Below, in pieces: positions 1-12,900 of a stretch of DNA of 64,000 nucleotides. The DNA comes from Bisporella sp. PMI_857 (taxonomy: Eukaryota > Ascomycota > Leotiomycetes > Helotiales > Helotiaceae): the NCBI GenBank assembly GCA_021307315.1, contig JAJSPD010000032.1:62001-126000 (forward strand). The letters are read 5' to 3'. The notes under the pieces were generated by a model. The model did no database searches and was not told the DNA's origin. It saw only the letters and a program-made list of their open reading frames with translations. Position 1 is the stretch's first letter. Each line of letters opens with the position of its first letter. The translations under genes and the position numbers were made by a program.

Positions 1-2342
1 GCTGAAAAGCATCCTGCGGGAAGATGCCAAAGATGACCGCCCTTGGACAGAGGAAGATGAGGCAAAGTTCTCAGAGGAGATCCTATCGATACAGTTAGAT
101 AAAGTCGCCGCCTTCCAAGCAAAAACATTCGAGCAGCTAGAGCAACGTGCGACCAAGGCTGCCGAGAAGCTCAAGGATCTAGGCATTGAAGATGGGAAGG
201 CAAAAGGAGATATTACGATTGGCAGGCTAAAGGAGATTGAGGAAGAGCTGGATGCCATCACCAACGACGCTAAGGAACTGAAAAAATACAGTAGCATCAA
301 CTACACCGGCTTTGTGAAGATTGCGAAGAAACATGATCGGAAGCGAGGGGCCAACTATAAAATCAAACCGATTTTGCAGAATCAGCTGCATAACAAGCCG
401 TTCAATTCCGAACAGAGCTACTCTCCCTTGCTGAACAAGCTATCGATGATGTACTTTGCTGTCAAACAGCAACTGGAGGAGAATACTGAGCTACCAGGCG
501 CAGCTACGCCAGATGCTCAATCACTGACTCAAAATGGGGAGAGATACACAGCATATAAGTGTAAGTCCGGAATACATCTAAATTCGACTATTCTAACGTG
601 ATTGCAGTCTGGATTCACCAAGATAACCTTCTCGAGGTCAAGACCTATGTTCTCCGTCGACTGCCATCTCTCGTGTACAGTGAGCAATCTTCCAAGACAT
701 TGGAGGCTCAAGGCGACCCAACTCTTAACTCCCTCTATTTCGATAATGCGGATTTCTCCTTATATACACAGAAGGCGGATCGGCAGATTGATGCTTCTTC
801 CCTACGTGTTCGATGGCATGGGCAACTAGATAAAGATCCTGACCTTGTTATCGAGCAAAAGATCATTCACCTGAATGGAAGTAGCGAAGAGAAGCGGTTT
901 AATATCAAAGAGAAGTACGTCCAGCCATTTATCACGGGCGAGTATAAGATGGAAAAGACTATTCAGAAAATGGAAAGGGCACAACAACCAGAAGCCAAGA
1001 TTCAGGAATACAAGAATACTGTCAATGGTATCCAGAAATTTATCTTGGACAACAGGTTGCAGCCAACATTGCGAGCCAATTACACTCGCACGGCATTTCA
1101 GAAGCCTCTTGATGATCGGGTTAGGATATCGATTGATACGTCACTTGCATTGATCAGAGAAGACGCGTTGGACGATAACCGCCCCTGCAGAAATCCTGCT
1201 AGTTGGCATAGATTGGACATTGATAACACACCCATGGTGTACCCATTTCCCAACATTAACCAAGGAGAGATTTCTCGTTTCCCGCACGCCATTCTAGAGA
1301 TCAAGGTTAAGGAGGATGGCATAAGCAAACCTCCAAAATGGATCGACGATTTGATGACCTCCCATCTCGTACACAAAGCCCCTCGCTTTTCAAAGTTTGT
1401 CCAGGGTGTTGCGACTTTATTTGAAGACCAAGTTAATACCTATCCGTTTTGGCTTAGCGACTTGGAAACAGATATCCGAAAGGATCCACAAGCGGCTTTC
1501 GAGGAAGAGGAGCAGCGAAAGGCGAAAAGGGCAGAGGACGAGGCGACATTTGGTAGCTATATTGGTACCTCCAAACAAAGCGCGAGCTATAAAGCAGCAG
1601 TGAGCTCCCCGCTTGGGAAGTCGTATTTGCAAGAGCGCATCAATGAAGAGGAACGTGCCGAGCGCCAACGTGCAGGAAGACGTTCAGGCTTTGATGGGAA
1701 GAGTAAATCTCAGAACACGAACGCGGAAGAGAATGGAGAGTCAAGTGATGGGTATGGCACTTTGTCTTCCGTGTTCCCCTCTTTCTCAATTTCACGGTAC
1801 GCCAAAGCCCGCCGAGAGAAGAATGTACCTCTTCCACCCGGTGTTACACGGCCTACCCAGTTGATCAAAGATTCTGGGCCTCTACAAGTCGAGCCCAAAG
1901 TTTGGCTTGCCAACGAACGCACATTCATCAAGTGGCAACATATCTGTGTTCTTCTCGGCGCACTCGCCGTGGGCTTGTATGGTGCCGCAGGTAAAGATAT
2001 GGTAGCCGCGTGGATGGGAATCAGCTACGTGGTTATTGCAATCTTTGCGGGAGGGTGGGGATACTATATGCATTTGAAACGGAGAAACATGATTGTTGCG
2101 AGAAGTGGGAAGGATTTTGATAACATGATTGGGCCGATGATCATTAGCTTTGCTTTGATGGTTGCCCTGGTTTTGAACTTTGTGTTCAAGGTTCGTTATA
2201 ACTTTATCTCGATACGATATATATCACACTAACAACTAAACAGTATCGACAAGCCATGAGCTTACTAGACGACAACAATGGTAACTCGACACTGCCATCT
2301 GGCAGGGAATGGGAAGAAGCTGGGAAACTTGAATTGTTATAA
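1..2342 (+). CDS. VTC4: Vacuolar transporter chaperone 4, polyphosphate polymerase (5' end outside window)
   Basis: Catalytic subunit of the VTC complex, which makes polyphosphate from ATP at the vacuolar membrane and moves it into the lumen. Exons are 2-560, 608-2190 and 2244-2342, with introns of 47 and 53 nt. The reading frame enters at base 2, so the start codon and perhaps 50-60 residues are missing; 746 residues are visible. They begin inside a lysine-rich SPX domain, the inositol-pyrophosphate sensor. The VTC polymerase tunnel domain follows, with the basic strand SLRVRWHGQ and the EQKII strand, then an acidic and basic linker. The C-terminus has three membrane segments of DUF202 type (FIKWQHICVLLGALAVGLYG, a second near GISYVVIAIFAGGWGYY, a third near MIISFALMVALVLNFVF). 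The order SPX, polymerase, DUF202 fits Vtc4; Vtc2/3 share it but have a less conserved catalytic core, so the paralogue choice is slightly less certain than the family. Confidence 0.93.
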
Positions 2343-2960
2343 GAGCCAACCTCAAATGTTTAGGATTTCGAGACGATGTATGTTTAGGAATGGGCATTTT
2401 GGTCTAATTAATGGGTTCATTGACGGTTACGTAGCGCCTAGCTGGGGGTTAAACACCCTTTCCGGACCAGACAAAATGAAATACAAACTTGAAGCTTTGA
2501 TATGGAATGTTGCAACAGCAGTGTTACAGCTACACCCAGTGAAAATTGGCAATTATACATATCCGGCGTTGAAATATGCTAATTGTGCCGATACTTACTT
2601 CTAACCTCGGATATTTTCTCTCAAAAAGAGCTTCATCTATTACTCTGTGATTTTCTATTCAAGAAATTGCATCCTTATTTCTCAAGTGAGTAAGCATTCT
2701 CGTCGCAAGTTCCTGACAGATAAATATTACTGCTAACATATACACTGCTACCTATTCTTACAGAATTATATGTGTGTTACAGATAAATTTCATGCTCAGC
2801 AACATTTGAGTAAAAGAGGTTCATGTGCCACATTTACATTAGCTCTTTCCAATTACAAAAACATTTTCTCAAACCCAACATGCGTAACATCGTGCCTGCC
2901 ACGACATAGACTCTTCTCTATCACTATCCATTATCAATAATTCCTTCCTCCCCATGTATA
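2343..2960. other. Intergenic region
   Basis: AT-rich spacer between the VTC4 stop and the next gene. It should hold the VTC4 3' UTR and the promoter of the downstream gene. A 108-codon open frame at 2278-2604 overlaps the last VTC4 exon and has no protein-like character. I see nothing else. Confidence 0.6.
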
Positions 2961-5900
2961 ATGCCGGCTAAACATCAAACTTTCACAACACCTGGCTCAT
3001 CCGCATGCTCTCTCTCCCTCTCTCGAACAACCTACCCAAAGAGCATATTTCGTACAGATGCCATGAGCGAACAACCCGTCACCAATAGAGCCTCTAGTTG
3101 TGGAGTAGGAGAGTCTTGCAACAGTGTTGAGAAGGCTCTTGCTGTACTTCGTCTAGAGAGCCGGAATGGTACGAGTATGAAATCGGCCTCTGATGGCATT
3201 GACCTTGCACATGTCACGAACATAGGCTCTAATCCCGAGGCTCTGAGAGGGATGGGAAAGCCTACGGCTATCGCCTCTCCTTTTGCAAGCTCAGAAGACA
3301 CAAGACCAATATTCACAGCTAAGGTCCTTGATATCACCGGAAACTCTAGTGACATACCTCCCAGTTCTACTGGCTCAAAAGACACAAACAGCGCAACCAA
3401 AACCTTCAGCTCCTCAGATCCTGCACTTGCTGATAACGATGTCGACGACATTGACAATAGCCCACAGGTCCTCTTAGAATATCGTCCTCGCGCTGATAGT
3501 CACGCCGCATCCCGTATCAAGAATCAATGGGACTGGCTGAAGTGGCTTTACAATCCCAATACTTCGCCCGATTTCTCAGAGATTGAGCATCTGGGTTACG
3601 GTGATATCGTACTCACGCCTCAACAGGCTGCTCCCAGTGGAGAATTTCCGGATGACTACCAAGTGCCATCCCAAAAAGTGCCTCTCCATGATATAGAAAT
3701 TTTTGGAAGGCGCCTAGGGAGCATTACGGACACTTATCCGAGACACGATATCTCTCATGAGCAACCGCACCATGCCTCGGGCAGAGGAATATCTAACAAT
3801 GGAGTTACTCAGCCGTTAGAAAGGGAGAAAATCCAGAGCGCGCTCAAGATGACTTACCTATAGTTCAAAACCTTTATACACCTTCAATGCGCAACGAGGT
3901 CCCTCAAAATCAATTCCCTCCCACACTTGACGATATTATGCCTAATCAGGGCTGGTGGTTCGTTGATCCTACCTTAATTGTAATCCACACTACCTACATC
4001 CCTTCCTCTTCCTTCCAGGATAAGAAATGGCCTGCCGTAGCCAGCATCCATTTCCACACCCAAAATTACGACTTCTTTAAAGATATCCATACAAGAGGCG
4101 GGGGATATAAAGATTATGAGCTTAGGAACTATACAGAACAGGTCCCGCGGGAATATACATGGAGTGTCGAGAAGGGAACACTCTGGGCCATCATTATAGC
4201 ACTGGAAACCTTAGTAGAAAGAGTGAGGAGAGTAGAAAATATGGAAAAATGGGATTGGGATGTGAGTTGGCCCCTCTTTTGTACTATTGAACTGTTTATG
4301 TTCAGGCTATGCTTTAAAGAAAGGAGACCAGGGATTCTGATTGATGCTTACTGATCAGAGTTGGTAATCATCAAAACCGAATCACGTTTCTTCTTGGAAA
4401 CATTGAAGATATACCTTGGTCACGAAGGAGCTAGTTTCCCTCAATGGAAAGAGTCACATCCCTATGCAGCAGCACTTGCGAGAATCTGCGACCTCATAGA
4501 AAAGCTTAGACCATACTTGCAGGTTTCATTTCAGTAAGTATGCAGGCTTGTAATGCGTGTTTCCATTGCTCTACAGCCTTGGCGAGCTTTAGATTTAAAG
4601 TCTGTGCAAATTCTGAATGGAATTTACTCCTCAAGGAGAGATGGTAGTTCTCAGGAAGCGGGGCTTTCAAGATTGCACATTTGATCATGAATTTTGCTTG
4701 ACATTTGGACTAACTATGTGATTCCGTTTCCAGGTTAGCTTGCCACGAGCAGACCCCAGCCGTCAGGATAGCAAAGGATACGCAAGAAGCATACGAGCAA
4801 CAATGGAAGGAACAGATCTTCAAAGGCAAGGTGGGGTTTGATATACGTGATTTGCTTGCTTTTTTGGCTGCGCGAGTAGACCAGCGGAAGACAGTGCCTT
4901 TAGATATCTCCACAATGGCGAAGGCGTTGTCGGAAACTGAAGAAGAGGAGAAGGGTATGAGGCAAGAGTTGATTGCATGCCTCGAAAGGAAGAGAGAAAT
5001 GAAATCAGAAAGCAAGGGGGGCGAGGAATCAGAGGCGTATGATGTTGATTTTGAGAATAGGGCTGCTAACCATCAGAAAGTAAGTCAAGATCTCCCAGCA
5101 GAATCCTCTAATCCAAAGTGTTTTATGAACCTTTGAGGCACTATCTGACCTATATTTTCACGGGAATGAGCGAACTGACTTCAACAATACGATTTTAGGA
5201 AGATACAGATTCATCTAGATCCGATACTCTGAAGGCGGATACATCTAGAGCTGTGAGAACAAAACAGCCTGAGGCGCATATCTTGGAGGCAGAGGATGCG
5301 GTTCCTGGTAACCAGAAGACAGAATCATCCCCATTTGCGAGTGTTTTAGCGCGTTTATTCAAAATTGCGAAGAAAAGAGGCCTCGAAGTGCATTATGAGC
5401 AGATTTGGGATCCAAACGCGCCTCAAGAATCCTCTCTTTTACAGAAAGCGATTTGGCGCAATGAAGAGCTGTGGTGGTTGATGCGGTCGATATCCTCAGC
5501 TCAACTACATCTTCCCTTGAATTCTGCGTCTAAGCTATCGAACGTGTGTATGGGGGTGAGTACAAGAGTATCTGACTCACGATTAGATGAATTATATGAC
5601 TTGCATAGAGAGGCGTTGAATTCCGAAGTCGACGTCAGGCAGAATGGAAAGGAGTCCGCAATGTGCGATGCTGAAGGCAATGGCAAGGATAAGATATCAT
5701 CATACTTGAATGGGGGCTATGCGGATCACTCTACCAAAGGAGATGTAGAAATAGATGGGGATATGAATCAAAATGGTCTCGAATGCAAGTCGGCCTGTGC
5801 ATGAGAGCACCGCCGTCAATGGAGCATCAATTATAGATGGGTATGCAGTTACGAATGAGAGCATTTCTATGAATGGGGAGTCAAGGATAGATAGGTATGT

Positions 5901-6942
5901 GGTGAGGGATGAAGAAACACCAGACTTGAGGACAATGCTGCTCGAGGATCAGCGACTGCGCAGAGCCCAGCGTGTAGCCATAAACCAAAGAAGATCCAAC
6001 GGTGGGACTAGTGTTAACGGAGGAGATAGCGTCAACAGCATCAACGGAGACGGAAGGAAAACTGATGGTGTTCGTGCTGCAGCCTCAAGCGTTTCGACCT
6101 CGCAAATGTCGCTAATCAACCTATTGGATGGACGGAATGGAGGTAGAACACAGACTGAGCTTACGGATCGATATGTGCCGCCCACGCAGAGGCCTTCGGG
6201 CTTGGTGAAGGTCTTGCTCGGGTCGAGTGAGGACAGAACCTACAACGTGCTCGCAGACGACTATATGGGTCCACAGGATTCTAAAGACAGTGACTTGGGC
6301 ATGACAAACGAACATCGAAGTTCACAAACAATTACCAATGCTGGGACTTTGCAGCTTTTCCCTACTAGAGCCTTGTCGCTGCAGGCAGATAGTATAGACA
6401 GAGCAACTAAAGGCGGAATGTCAACAGTTGCTAAGTCGGAGACAAACCTACGGGAAACCCGCAGAGATATTGATACGGTTGTCGATGGGGAATCAAGATT
6501 ACAAGAGCTCGAAGACGGTGTTGATGGTTGGACAGAAGGAGATCAAGTCCAAAGCAACATGGCGACTGTGAATTTTGAGCGGCGTCCACTATGGCGACTA
6601 GACAGAGCAGACCTGGCTGATAGGGGTATGTCACCAGAAGGAACTGCAGAGATAGCTCAGAAATCATATGTAAGCACGTCTTCTCATCCCGATGTGGAAG
6701 GAGATCGTGTTCAGAACAGGGCCGAGAGGTATTCCGAGAGACGCGTGGATTGGCTACGAGGACATGCAGAGCCTAGTTTGTCACCACCTGAGAGAGCGAT
6801 GGCGCAGAGAGGCAGATTACCGCGACTGCTTCCATACGGACAACCTCATCCCAGGAACCCCTTCAGGTATATTGGTACGCAGAGTGATTTTCAAGTATTA
6901 GAGGACGACATCGCGAAGTTGAGTTTGAGGAATAGGCTATGA
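2961..6942 (+). CDS. Low-complexity protein with degenerate RNase H-like segment; frame broken at three A-runs
   Basis: Function unknown. Four blocks join by good splice sites: 2961-4261, 4361-4534, 4734-5079 and 5199-6942 (introns of 99, 199 and 119 nt); an alternative start is ATG 3063. The frame changes three times without a convincing intron: near 3826-3830 (A4), near 4500-4504 (A5, giving a stop at 4508-4510) and near 5770-5773 (A4). A one-base change in each run restores one continuous frame, so either the gene is decaying or the runs are miscounted. Around 3950-4500 the protein resembles the RNase H fold of fungal hypothetical proteins (VDPTLIVIHTTY, then TLWAIIIALE, then LVIIKTESRFFLETL), but the usual D, E and D are replaced. 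The last 390 residues are a polar low-complexity tail with repeated NG motifs and no known domain. The gene converges on the bZIP gene downstream. Confidence 0.55.
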
Positions 6943-7520
6943 CGTGGCTTGAGGTTTAGTTATGATATGGATAAAAAAAGGGGTTCGCTTATTCAAGGGG
7001 GCGATGTCCGTAATAAGTATTTGGTGTTTGGTATTGTGTCTTCAGGAGGCTGCCGTAGTGGCTATTCATATTAGGAAGGTAGATACTTAGGAGATCATCG
7101 CACAAAGCATTGTATAGCTATGTTATTCTTTGTCGCTTGCTTATATGTAGAGATAGTGTACTTCTAGCCTTCTGTTGCGCCTTTGGTTCCTGTACCTTTT
7201 TTTCCCCTTCTCCCGTCCGAAGAAGTCCTAGCTAGGTTGAAAGCCAAACTCCGATGTATTTCCCCCCTGTTTTCCCTAAATGAAAAAAAAAAGATAGAAT
7301 GCGAATCGATCCCAGAGTATGCATAGCCATGCCGTTTCTCCGATACTCATACACCTTTTTCACTTGGCCATTATCCATCCCCCTTTATTAATACCTTTTC
7401 CAGAGTTGAAACCATAACGAAAGAATCTCGAACCCGCTAAAGCCACTACCCTTTTTTTGTCCTGCAAGATTTTAGGATGGGGGATGCTCTAGATTCCCCA
7501 TGTTCCCCGTGGCATTGACC
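6943..7520. other. Convergent intergenic region
   Basis: Shared 3' region of two converging genes, rich in T-runs. No coding signal was seen. Confidence 0.5.
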
Positions 7521-9134
7521 CTACGTCCTCCGATCGCCGTCCACCTTGATCCGACACGTATCCCGTAGGGCGGGGAATGCCTTGGCGAATGCGCTCCCCA
7601 GGCTCCAGTTCTCGAGGCGGCGCAGGTGGCGCTCGAAGACGGGGTTGATCATCAGCTCGTCGCTCTCGCTGCTGCTCAGCAGGCAGTCGGTGGGCTCGTA
7701 CTCCCAGTTCAGGCTCAGGGTGGTGGTGAAGGGGATGAAGAAGTTGTCGAAGAGGTAGTCGCGCGGGTTGTAGTTGGCCACGAGGCGGTCGCGCATCTTG
7801 GGGAAGGGCAGGTGGTCGATCCAGGCCGGGTGCGGCGTGAAGATCTGCGACGGCCGCGGCGTCATCCAGCTCGGGAGCCGGTCGTAGTTGGCCGGCGTCG
7901 GCGAGATTTGCCACCGCATCAGCAGGAACATGATGTACAGGACCGCCACCTTTTCCGGCAGCGTCGACAGGTCCGGAAAGGTCGCTAGGATGTCGGTGAA
8001 TACCTTGCTCAGCGGGTGCGAGCTCGCGGATTTCGAGGGGTTGAGCAGCGAGGAGACGGATGGGTAGGCCGGGCCTACGAGCGTGGATGGCGACGCACCT
8101 GATGAGGCGGAGGACTGTCTCTCGTGTAGGAAGTCGAGGAGTAGGCTGTCGAGGGGGCATGTCGGCGGAGAGTTCTTAATCGGTGCGGAATGCCCCGTCA
8201 GGCCCCCGGGCGGTATCTGGTTCGTGGTGCTGTTGTTTGTATATGGCGAAGAAGAGGAGACGGAATTGCTGCGGCGGTTGGCGGGGCTTCCGGCCTCAGA
8301 AGCTGGTCCTTGTGGTAGCTGTTGGAAGCTCGAGGGTGTGGCCACTGGTGCGGGAATCCCGTTCATCCCGGTGAGGATCTTGACAGTGCGCTGGTCCGAG
8401 GAGAGCAGGAAGTCTAGACCTAGTTTCTCGGGCCCCATATCGAGGTTGTGTTCTAGCTCGTACCGCTGCTGGTTAAGCTGCTGTGTTTGCGATTGTTGAG
8501 CCTGTGTCAACGCACGTGAGTCATGATTCAGCTGCCCGCCGGGGCTCGTATTCTGGTTCTGCCATGGCCCGCTGCTTGAGCTGGGAGAGTGTGCGGTTAT
8601 GGGTGGTGAGATGTGGAGGTGTGAAGGTGGGTTTGGAGGAGGATTGATGTAAGGCGCCGGAGGTGCTGGGGCAGAATATGACATTGCTTCGAGACCTAAT
8701 CTATCAGTCGGATTTCTTTCAAACTAGACAATCCCACCAGGTTCTGACTGACCATGCTGCCCGATAATCGGCTGTATCAACGAAAGCACCGTCGCTAATC
8801 TCTTCTTGATATCCGCATTTTCTGCCTCTACCATCTCCTTCTGCCTCAACACATGCTGCAACTCCTGATACGGCTGCTGGCTCCTCAAATCATGGATCTG
8901 CTTCTCCAGATTCTCGATCTGGTTCTTTGTCCGTTCCCTTATAGCCCTCTGGGCCTCCCTGTCATTGGCACGCTTCTTTGCTAGCTGTTCGGGCGTAAGA
9001 TTCGCGACGCCTCGGGAGCTGGTTGTGCCCGTCTTCCGCTTCTTGTTGTTGTTGTTGTTGTCTAGTGAGGCGGCTGGAGAGGCAGCTTCGGCATCTTGGT
9101 CTTCGGAGTCTCGTTTCTGCGATTCGCCGGACAT
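7521..9134 (-). CDS. bZIP transcription factor with C-terminal DUF3425
   Basis: Probable nuclear DNA-binding regulator of 518 residues. Exons are 9134-8753 and 8695-7521; the 57-nt intron has a GTCAGT donor and a phase-1 junction. The N-terminus is polar with an N5 run and a KKRK basic patch. The basic region spans about residues 52-70 (KKRANDREAQRAIRERTK), the motif typical of fungal bZIP proteins of the DUF3425 class, followed by a short zipper with leucines near 76 and 83. The middle 250 residues are proline, serine and glutamine rich. The C-terminal 150 residues match the DUF3425 style (KVAVLYIMFLLMRWQISPT, then PSWMTPRP, PHPAWIDHLPFP). The start is the first ATG of the only open frame upstream of the basic region. 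Target genes cannot be read from sequence. A perfect TGAGTCA lies about 250 nt upstream of the start. Confidence 0.9.
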
Positions 9135-9944
9135 GGCGAAGGCACTGGAGGATGTTTCTCTGGGGGGGAACGTGGGCTGTGGAGAGCTTGCTGCAAGGAC
9201 CCGTTGCGGTGACGCGATCCAAGGGATGCGATTGGCATGGATCTGCCGCAGGTCACAAAGGCGGTCTTCTCAGCTTCCTAAGTTGCGTTGCGTTATTCCA
9301 AGGGAGAGCGGAGCGAGCAAGGTGCTACAACGCGAATGGTAAAGATTTGATCCTCGGTCAGTCGTCTGTATATTTATTGGGGTACATGAGTCAAGCCAGG
9401 ATGGGATTTTGCGGAGCGAAGGGGGAAAATCCAATGGGATGCGGATCCACGCCACTTTCCTGCAGATCACACACCGTGGTTGGTTGGACAAGCTGCTCAG
9501 TCATGCAGGAACTGTGGGTGTATGTGTATGTATATCTCGATGATCACCTTTTTTTCCTTTAAACACATGAAAAAGAAGAAATGATTTCTGTCACCTTTTG
9601 CAAAGTATATTTTATATATTTTAAATTTTTTATTTATTTTTATTTTGTTTTGGAAAGACGCATGGGGAAATCACAAGTGTTGATCGAAGGGAGTGGAGTT
9701 AAAAGGTTAGTAGTGTGTTTCTGCCCATGCGGAGTTTAATCGTCCACTACGGGAAAATCCCACTTGGAGGAGAAAGCCGAAGCCCGCTCTAAGAGACCTG
9801 GGAAGGCTTGGATAAACTAACAAGCATGTGAAAGACGTGTGGGTATGGAAGACCCTTCATTTGGCATCAAGATCTAATACTTTTGACTTTCACCTTCATT
9901 ACGATCCCGCCCCTTCTCAGATTCTATCATACATTCGTCATCTC
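9135..9944. other. Promoter region of the bZIP gene and 3' region of the nucleoporin gene
   Basis: 810 nt between two minus-strand genes. The part nearest 9135 is the bZIP upstream region. A strongly AT-rich stretch at 9600-9650 probably marks a nucleosome-poor region. Open frames on both strands here look like chance. Confidence 0.5.
9387..9393 (+). promoter_or_regulatory. AP-1/Gcn4-type site TGAGTCA upstream of the bZIP gene
   Basis: A perfect palindromic TGAGTCA heptamer lies 253 nt upstream of the bZIP start codon. It is the classic binding site of AP-1/Gcn4-type bZIP proteins. Autoregulation is an inference, because the basic region of this factor is not of Gcn4 type. Confidence 0.4.
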
Positions 9945-12900
9945 TTACTGCGACTGTGCCCTAGCGAGCATCTCGTGCACGCTTGGCGGGAACCTATACC
10001 GTAACTGACTCGTATAAGTCGTCAGATCCATCGTATCCTGCCTTAATTGCTCAACGAACAACTGCCTTGTCCCATCATTTCCTCCATACACTCCTCCCAT
10101 AGACGCGAGCTGTGAAGACGTGCAGCCAATGGCCCAGGTGAGGATATTGGGGATGGTGCTCGCTAAAGCTGGCGATAAAGAGGAGAATTTCGTGGCATAA
10201 GAGCGTATCAGGGAGGCGTTGCCATTTGCTTTGATCGGCAGAAGCTGCAGTTGCTGAATGACCTGGCAAACAGTTAGTAAGTATTAAATGAATTAAAATA
10301 ACAATTATGTGCAAGTACTGAAGGATAGCTTACGTCTAATGCCTCACTATATTTACCCTGCTCAACATAGTATCTCGCCTCGCTCATCTTTAGCAATGCC
10401 TCACAATCTGCCCAATTCGTCTCTTTGATCTGCTCTCTATACATCCCCGTCTGGCTATACAGACTCATCATGTTCTGCGCTAATACCACCGGATCATCCA
10501 CAGATGTGAGACTCAGGCTGTTGACCTGCTGATTCTGACTGGTAGGTGCAGATCTTGGTTTCAAAGGCTGGAGGCGCATTTGTTCCTGACCGATAGGCAC
10601 AGAGACTGCTTCGCTCAACGCACGATTTATGACCGTCATCACGTTGTCATATTCTTGCGCCAAATGGTAGAGTAGGACAGCATCGGTAGTCCGACCGTTG
10701 TCGTCCGCGACACTAGCAGCTTGGATGGTGATGTTGCGCATAAAATCGTCCTTCTCTTTGATGCCGATGAGGCGCATCCGCTCCTCGATCACACCTTTAA
10801 TGCGTTGGCCATCCCCACGAATATCACCAAGAAGTAACGCAAATTCTCGGCTCTCGAGCACGAGCTCGCGAAGTGCTTCGTGGCAAAGGATTACTTGCCT
10901 AATGCCCATTTGGCCAGGCAAATCCTGGTTGAGGCAGATTAGAGCTAGGTAGTCGACCGCCGCGCTAGGATTTGCAGCGCGGAAATCTCGTGTGTAGTGG
11001 CCAACCATGTGACCGAACTTGATTTGAGGTTGATTTCTGGTGGTATAGCTCAATAGGTCATTATCCTCTCTCTGTGGATCAGTGACGCGGAGTAGGCCAT
11101 AGTAATCCAAGGCGATAGCAAAGTGAACAGCATCTGGGTAAGCATGAAGATATAAAAATGCGATAGCTTCTTCAAATAATCCTGCCAAAATCTGCATGAA
11201 GAAGTATAGCCCCCAATTGTCATTGCTCTTCTCTATGCTGTAGCGAGTACCGTAGTCTTTGAAGACCTCTTGCACGGACGCAAGGTTGAATACCTCACTG
11301 GCAAGCTCATCGGCTTGGTTCACTTCTCGTGCCAGGACAAGTTGCAGCCACAGATGATCCTCTAGCTCCATCTGAATATTGTGAAATGTTCTATTCCGAA
11401 TATCGCAACGACCAACAATCTTGTAACAGGCCATTCTGTAGGGGTCGATCGAGTTCTCTGGCGCTATCCGTGCCCGTTGTACATACTCGTTTTGAATTCT
11501 AGTTTGAAGCACAGGATCTAGCCTTTTATCCCCGTCTCGTTGCGTATAAGCTGAGATGTAGGCGAGGAACGATCGGTCAATGGCTGCAAACGCAGTTGCA
11601 TTCGACTCAACATAGGTCCTTGCTTCTACCAACTTCCCGGAACGCAGTAAATAGTATATCAAGGCCCAAACAGGCATTTCATCAATTGTTTGCAGATCTG
11701 TATTATCTGGTGCAAGATCTTTACGAAGATTCCGAAGGCGTACATATGCTTTGACCTTATTAATAACATTTGGGATGCCTCCGACATTGGCATCCCGTGG
11801 ACTCTTCGCAATATACCCCTCAATCATTTCATAATACTGCTTCTCTAGGTAGCGGGTGGAACCCTCTAAGATACGTTTTCTGATATTTATTTGCTCTCTG
11901 GAAGTTGGAGCTTCTGAGAGGTATGCTGCCCCAAACTGACGTTCCCTCACAGCCGAAGGGTCTGCATGCTGCTTGATTTCAGAGCTTTCTCCGACAATTT
12001 CGATCAATGCTCTGTAGGCGGATGCAATGGAAGATGAATGATCCTCGCCACTTTCAGCAGCTGTGCTAGCAAACTCATGAAGCACTGGATAACACTGCTT
12101 CTGAATTCGTGCCAGGTTTAGATCCTGAACCTTCGCACTTAATCGTGCCTCGCTTTCACGATTGAGTCTATCGTTCGGATCAACTGGTGTGAGCCCACTC
12201 GTCTCCATACGCTTTTCGATGTCAGAGAAAACAGACTTAGAAGTAGTTCCTGGTTGTCCAGAGACGCCAATGACAGATTTCTGATGGTTAGTCTTTCCGA
12301 AAGCACTAGCTGCTGGGGAGCCATTTGCTCGAGAGCCTGCAAGTCCAGCAGCTTTGCTTCGCCTGGATACTCCAAATCCTCCGTGCTCTGCTGTTGATGC
12401 ACCAGGCCTAGAAGCAGCAGGCGAGTCACCTCGATATTTGATTCCAAAATGCTGATATATCCTTTTCCGTTGTGCCTCCCATTCCAAAGCAACATTATCT
12501 GCCAAAAAAGCATCAAAATCCTTGACCGATCGATCCAGACCATCTTGAATCATGCTGAGTGTAGTTTGTGTTTGTAAGTTAGAGAGGTAGCCTTCCACAT
12601 CCGTATCTGGGGCTTCATATCTTGCTGGTGGTTCAACTCGTCCCATGGTTCTATTCAAGGCATTAAGATCTCGCACGGCCTTTCCTGGATCTACACCAGA
12701 TGATGCCAACAGGTAATGTGCTTTGGCGTCAACAGCTGCATCTGCCCGGGTGGGAGCAAACGCCTTCATGCGTTGTCGCATATCGCCCAGACCTAGGTGA
12801 AGCTGTGGAAGATCCTCATCTGGTCGGTCACCAAGCTTTCTTTTCCGGTTCCTCTCCAATATTGAATCAAAGTAGGATGTCCTTTGTTGGGCTGACTGGC

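Noticed and set aside
2278..2604. 108-codon frame after VTC4
   Set aside because: It starts inside the last VTC4 exon in another frame and lacks conserved character.
3601..3812. 212-nt intron to explain the first frame change in the 2961-6942 gene
   Set aside because: A branch-like CTAAC and a CAG acceptor exist at 3812, but the donors in phase (GTGATA, GTGGAG) are poor and the removed part reads as normal protein. A one-base change in the A-run is simpler.
7489..8160. 223-codon minus-strand frame overlapping the bZIP gene
   Set aside because: An alternative frame of the DUF3425 region, rich in Pro, Ala and Arg because of local GC content; the DUF3425 frame is the conserved one.
9023..9562. 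179-codon plus-strand frame opposite the bZIP gene start
   Set aside because: It is mostly the reverse complement of the bZIP N-terminus (poly-Asn codons read as poly-Cys) and runs into the promoter.
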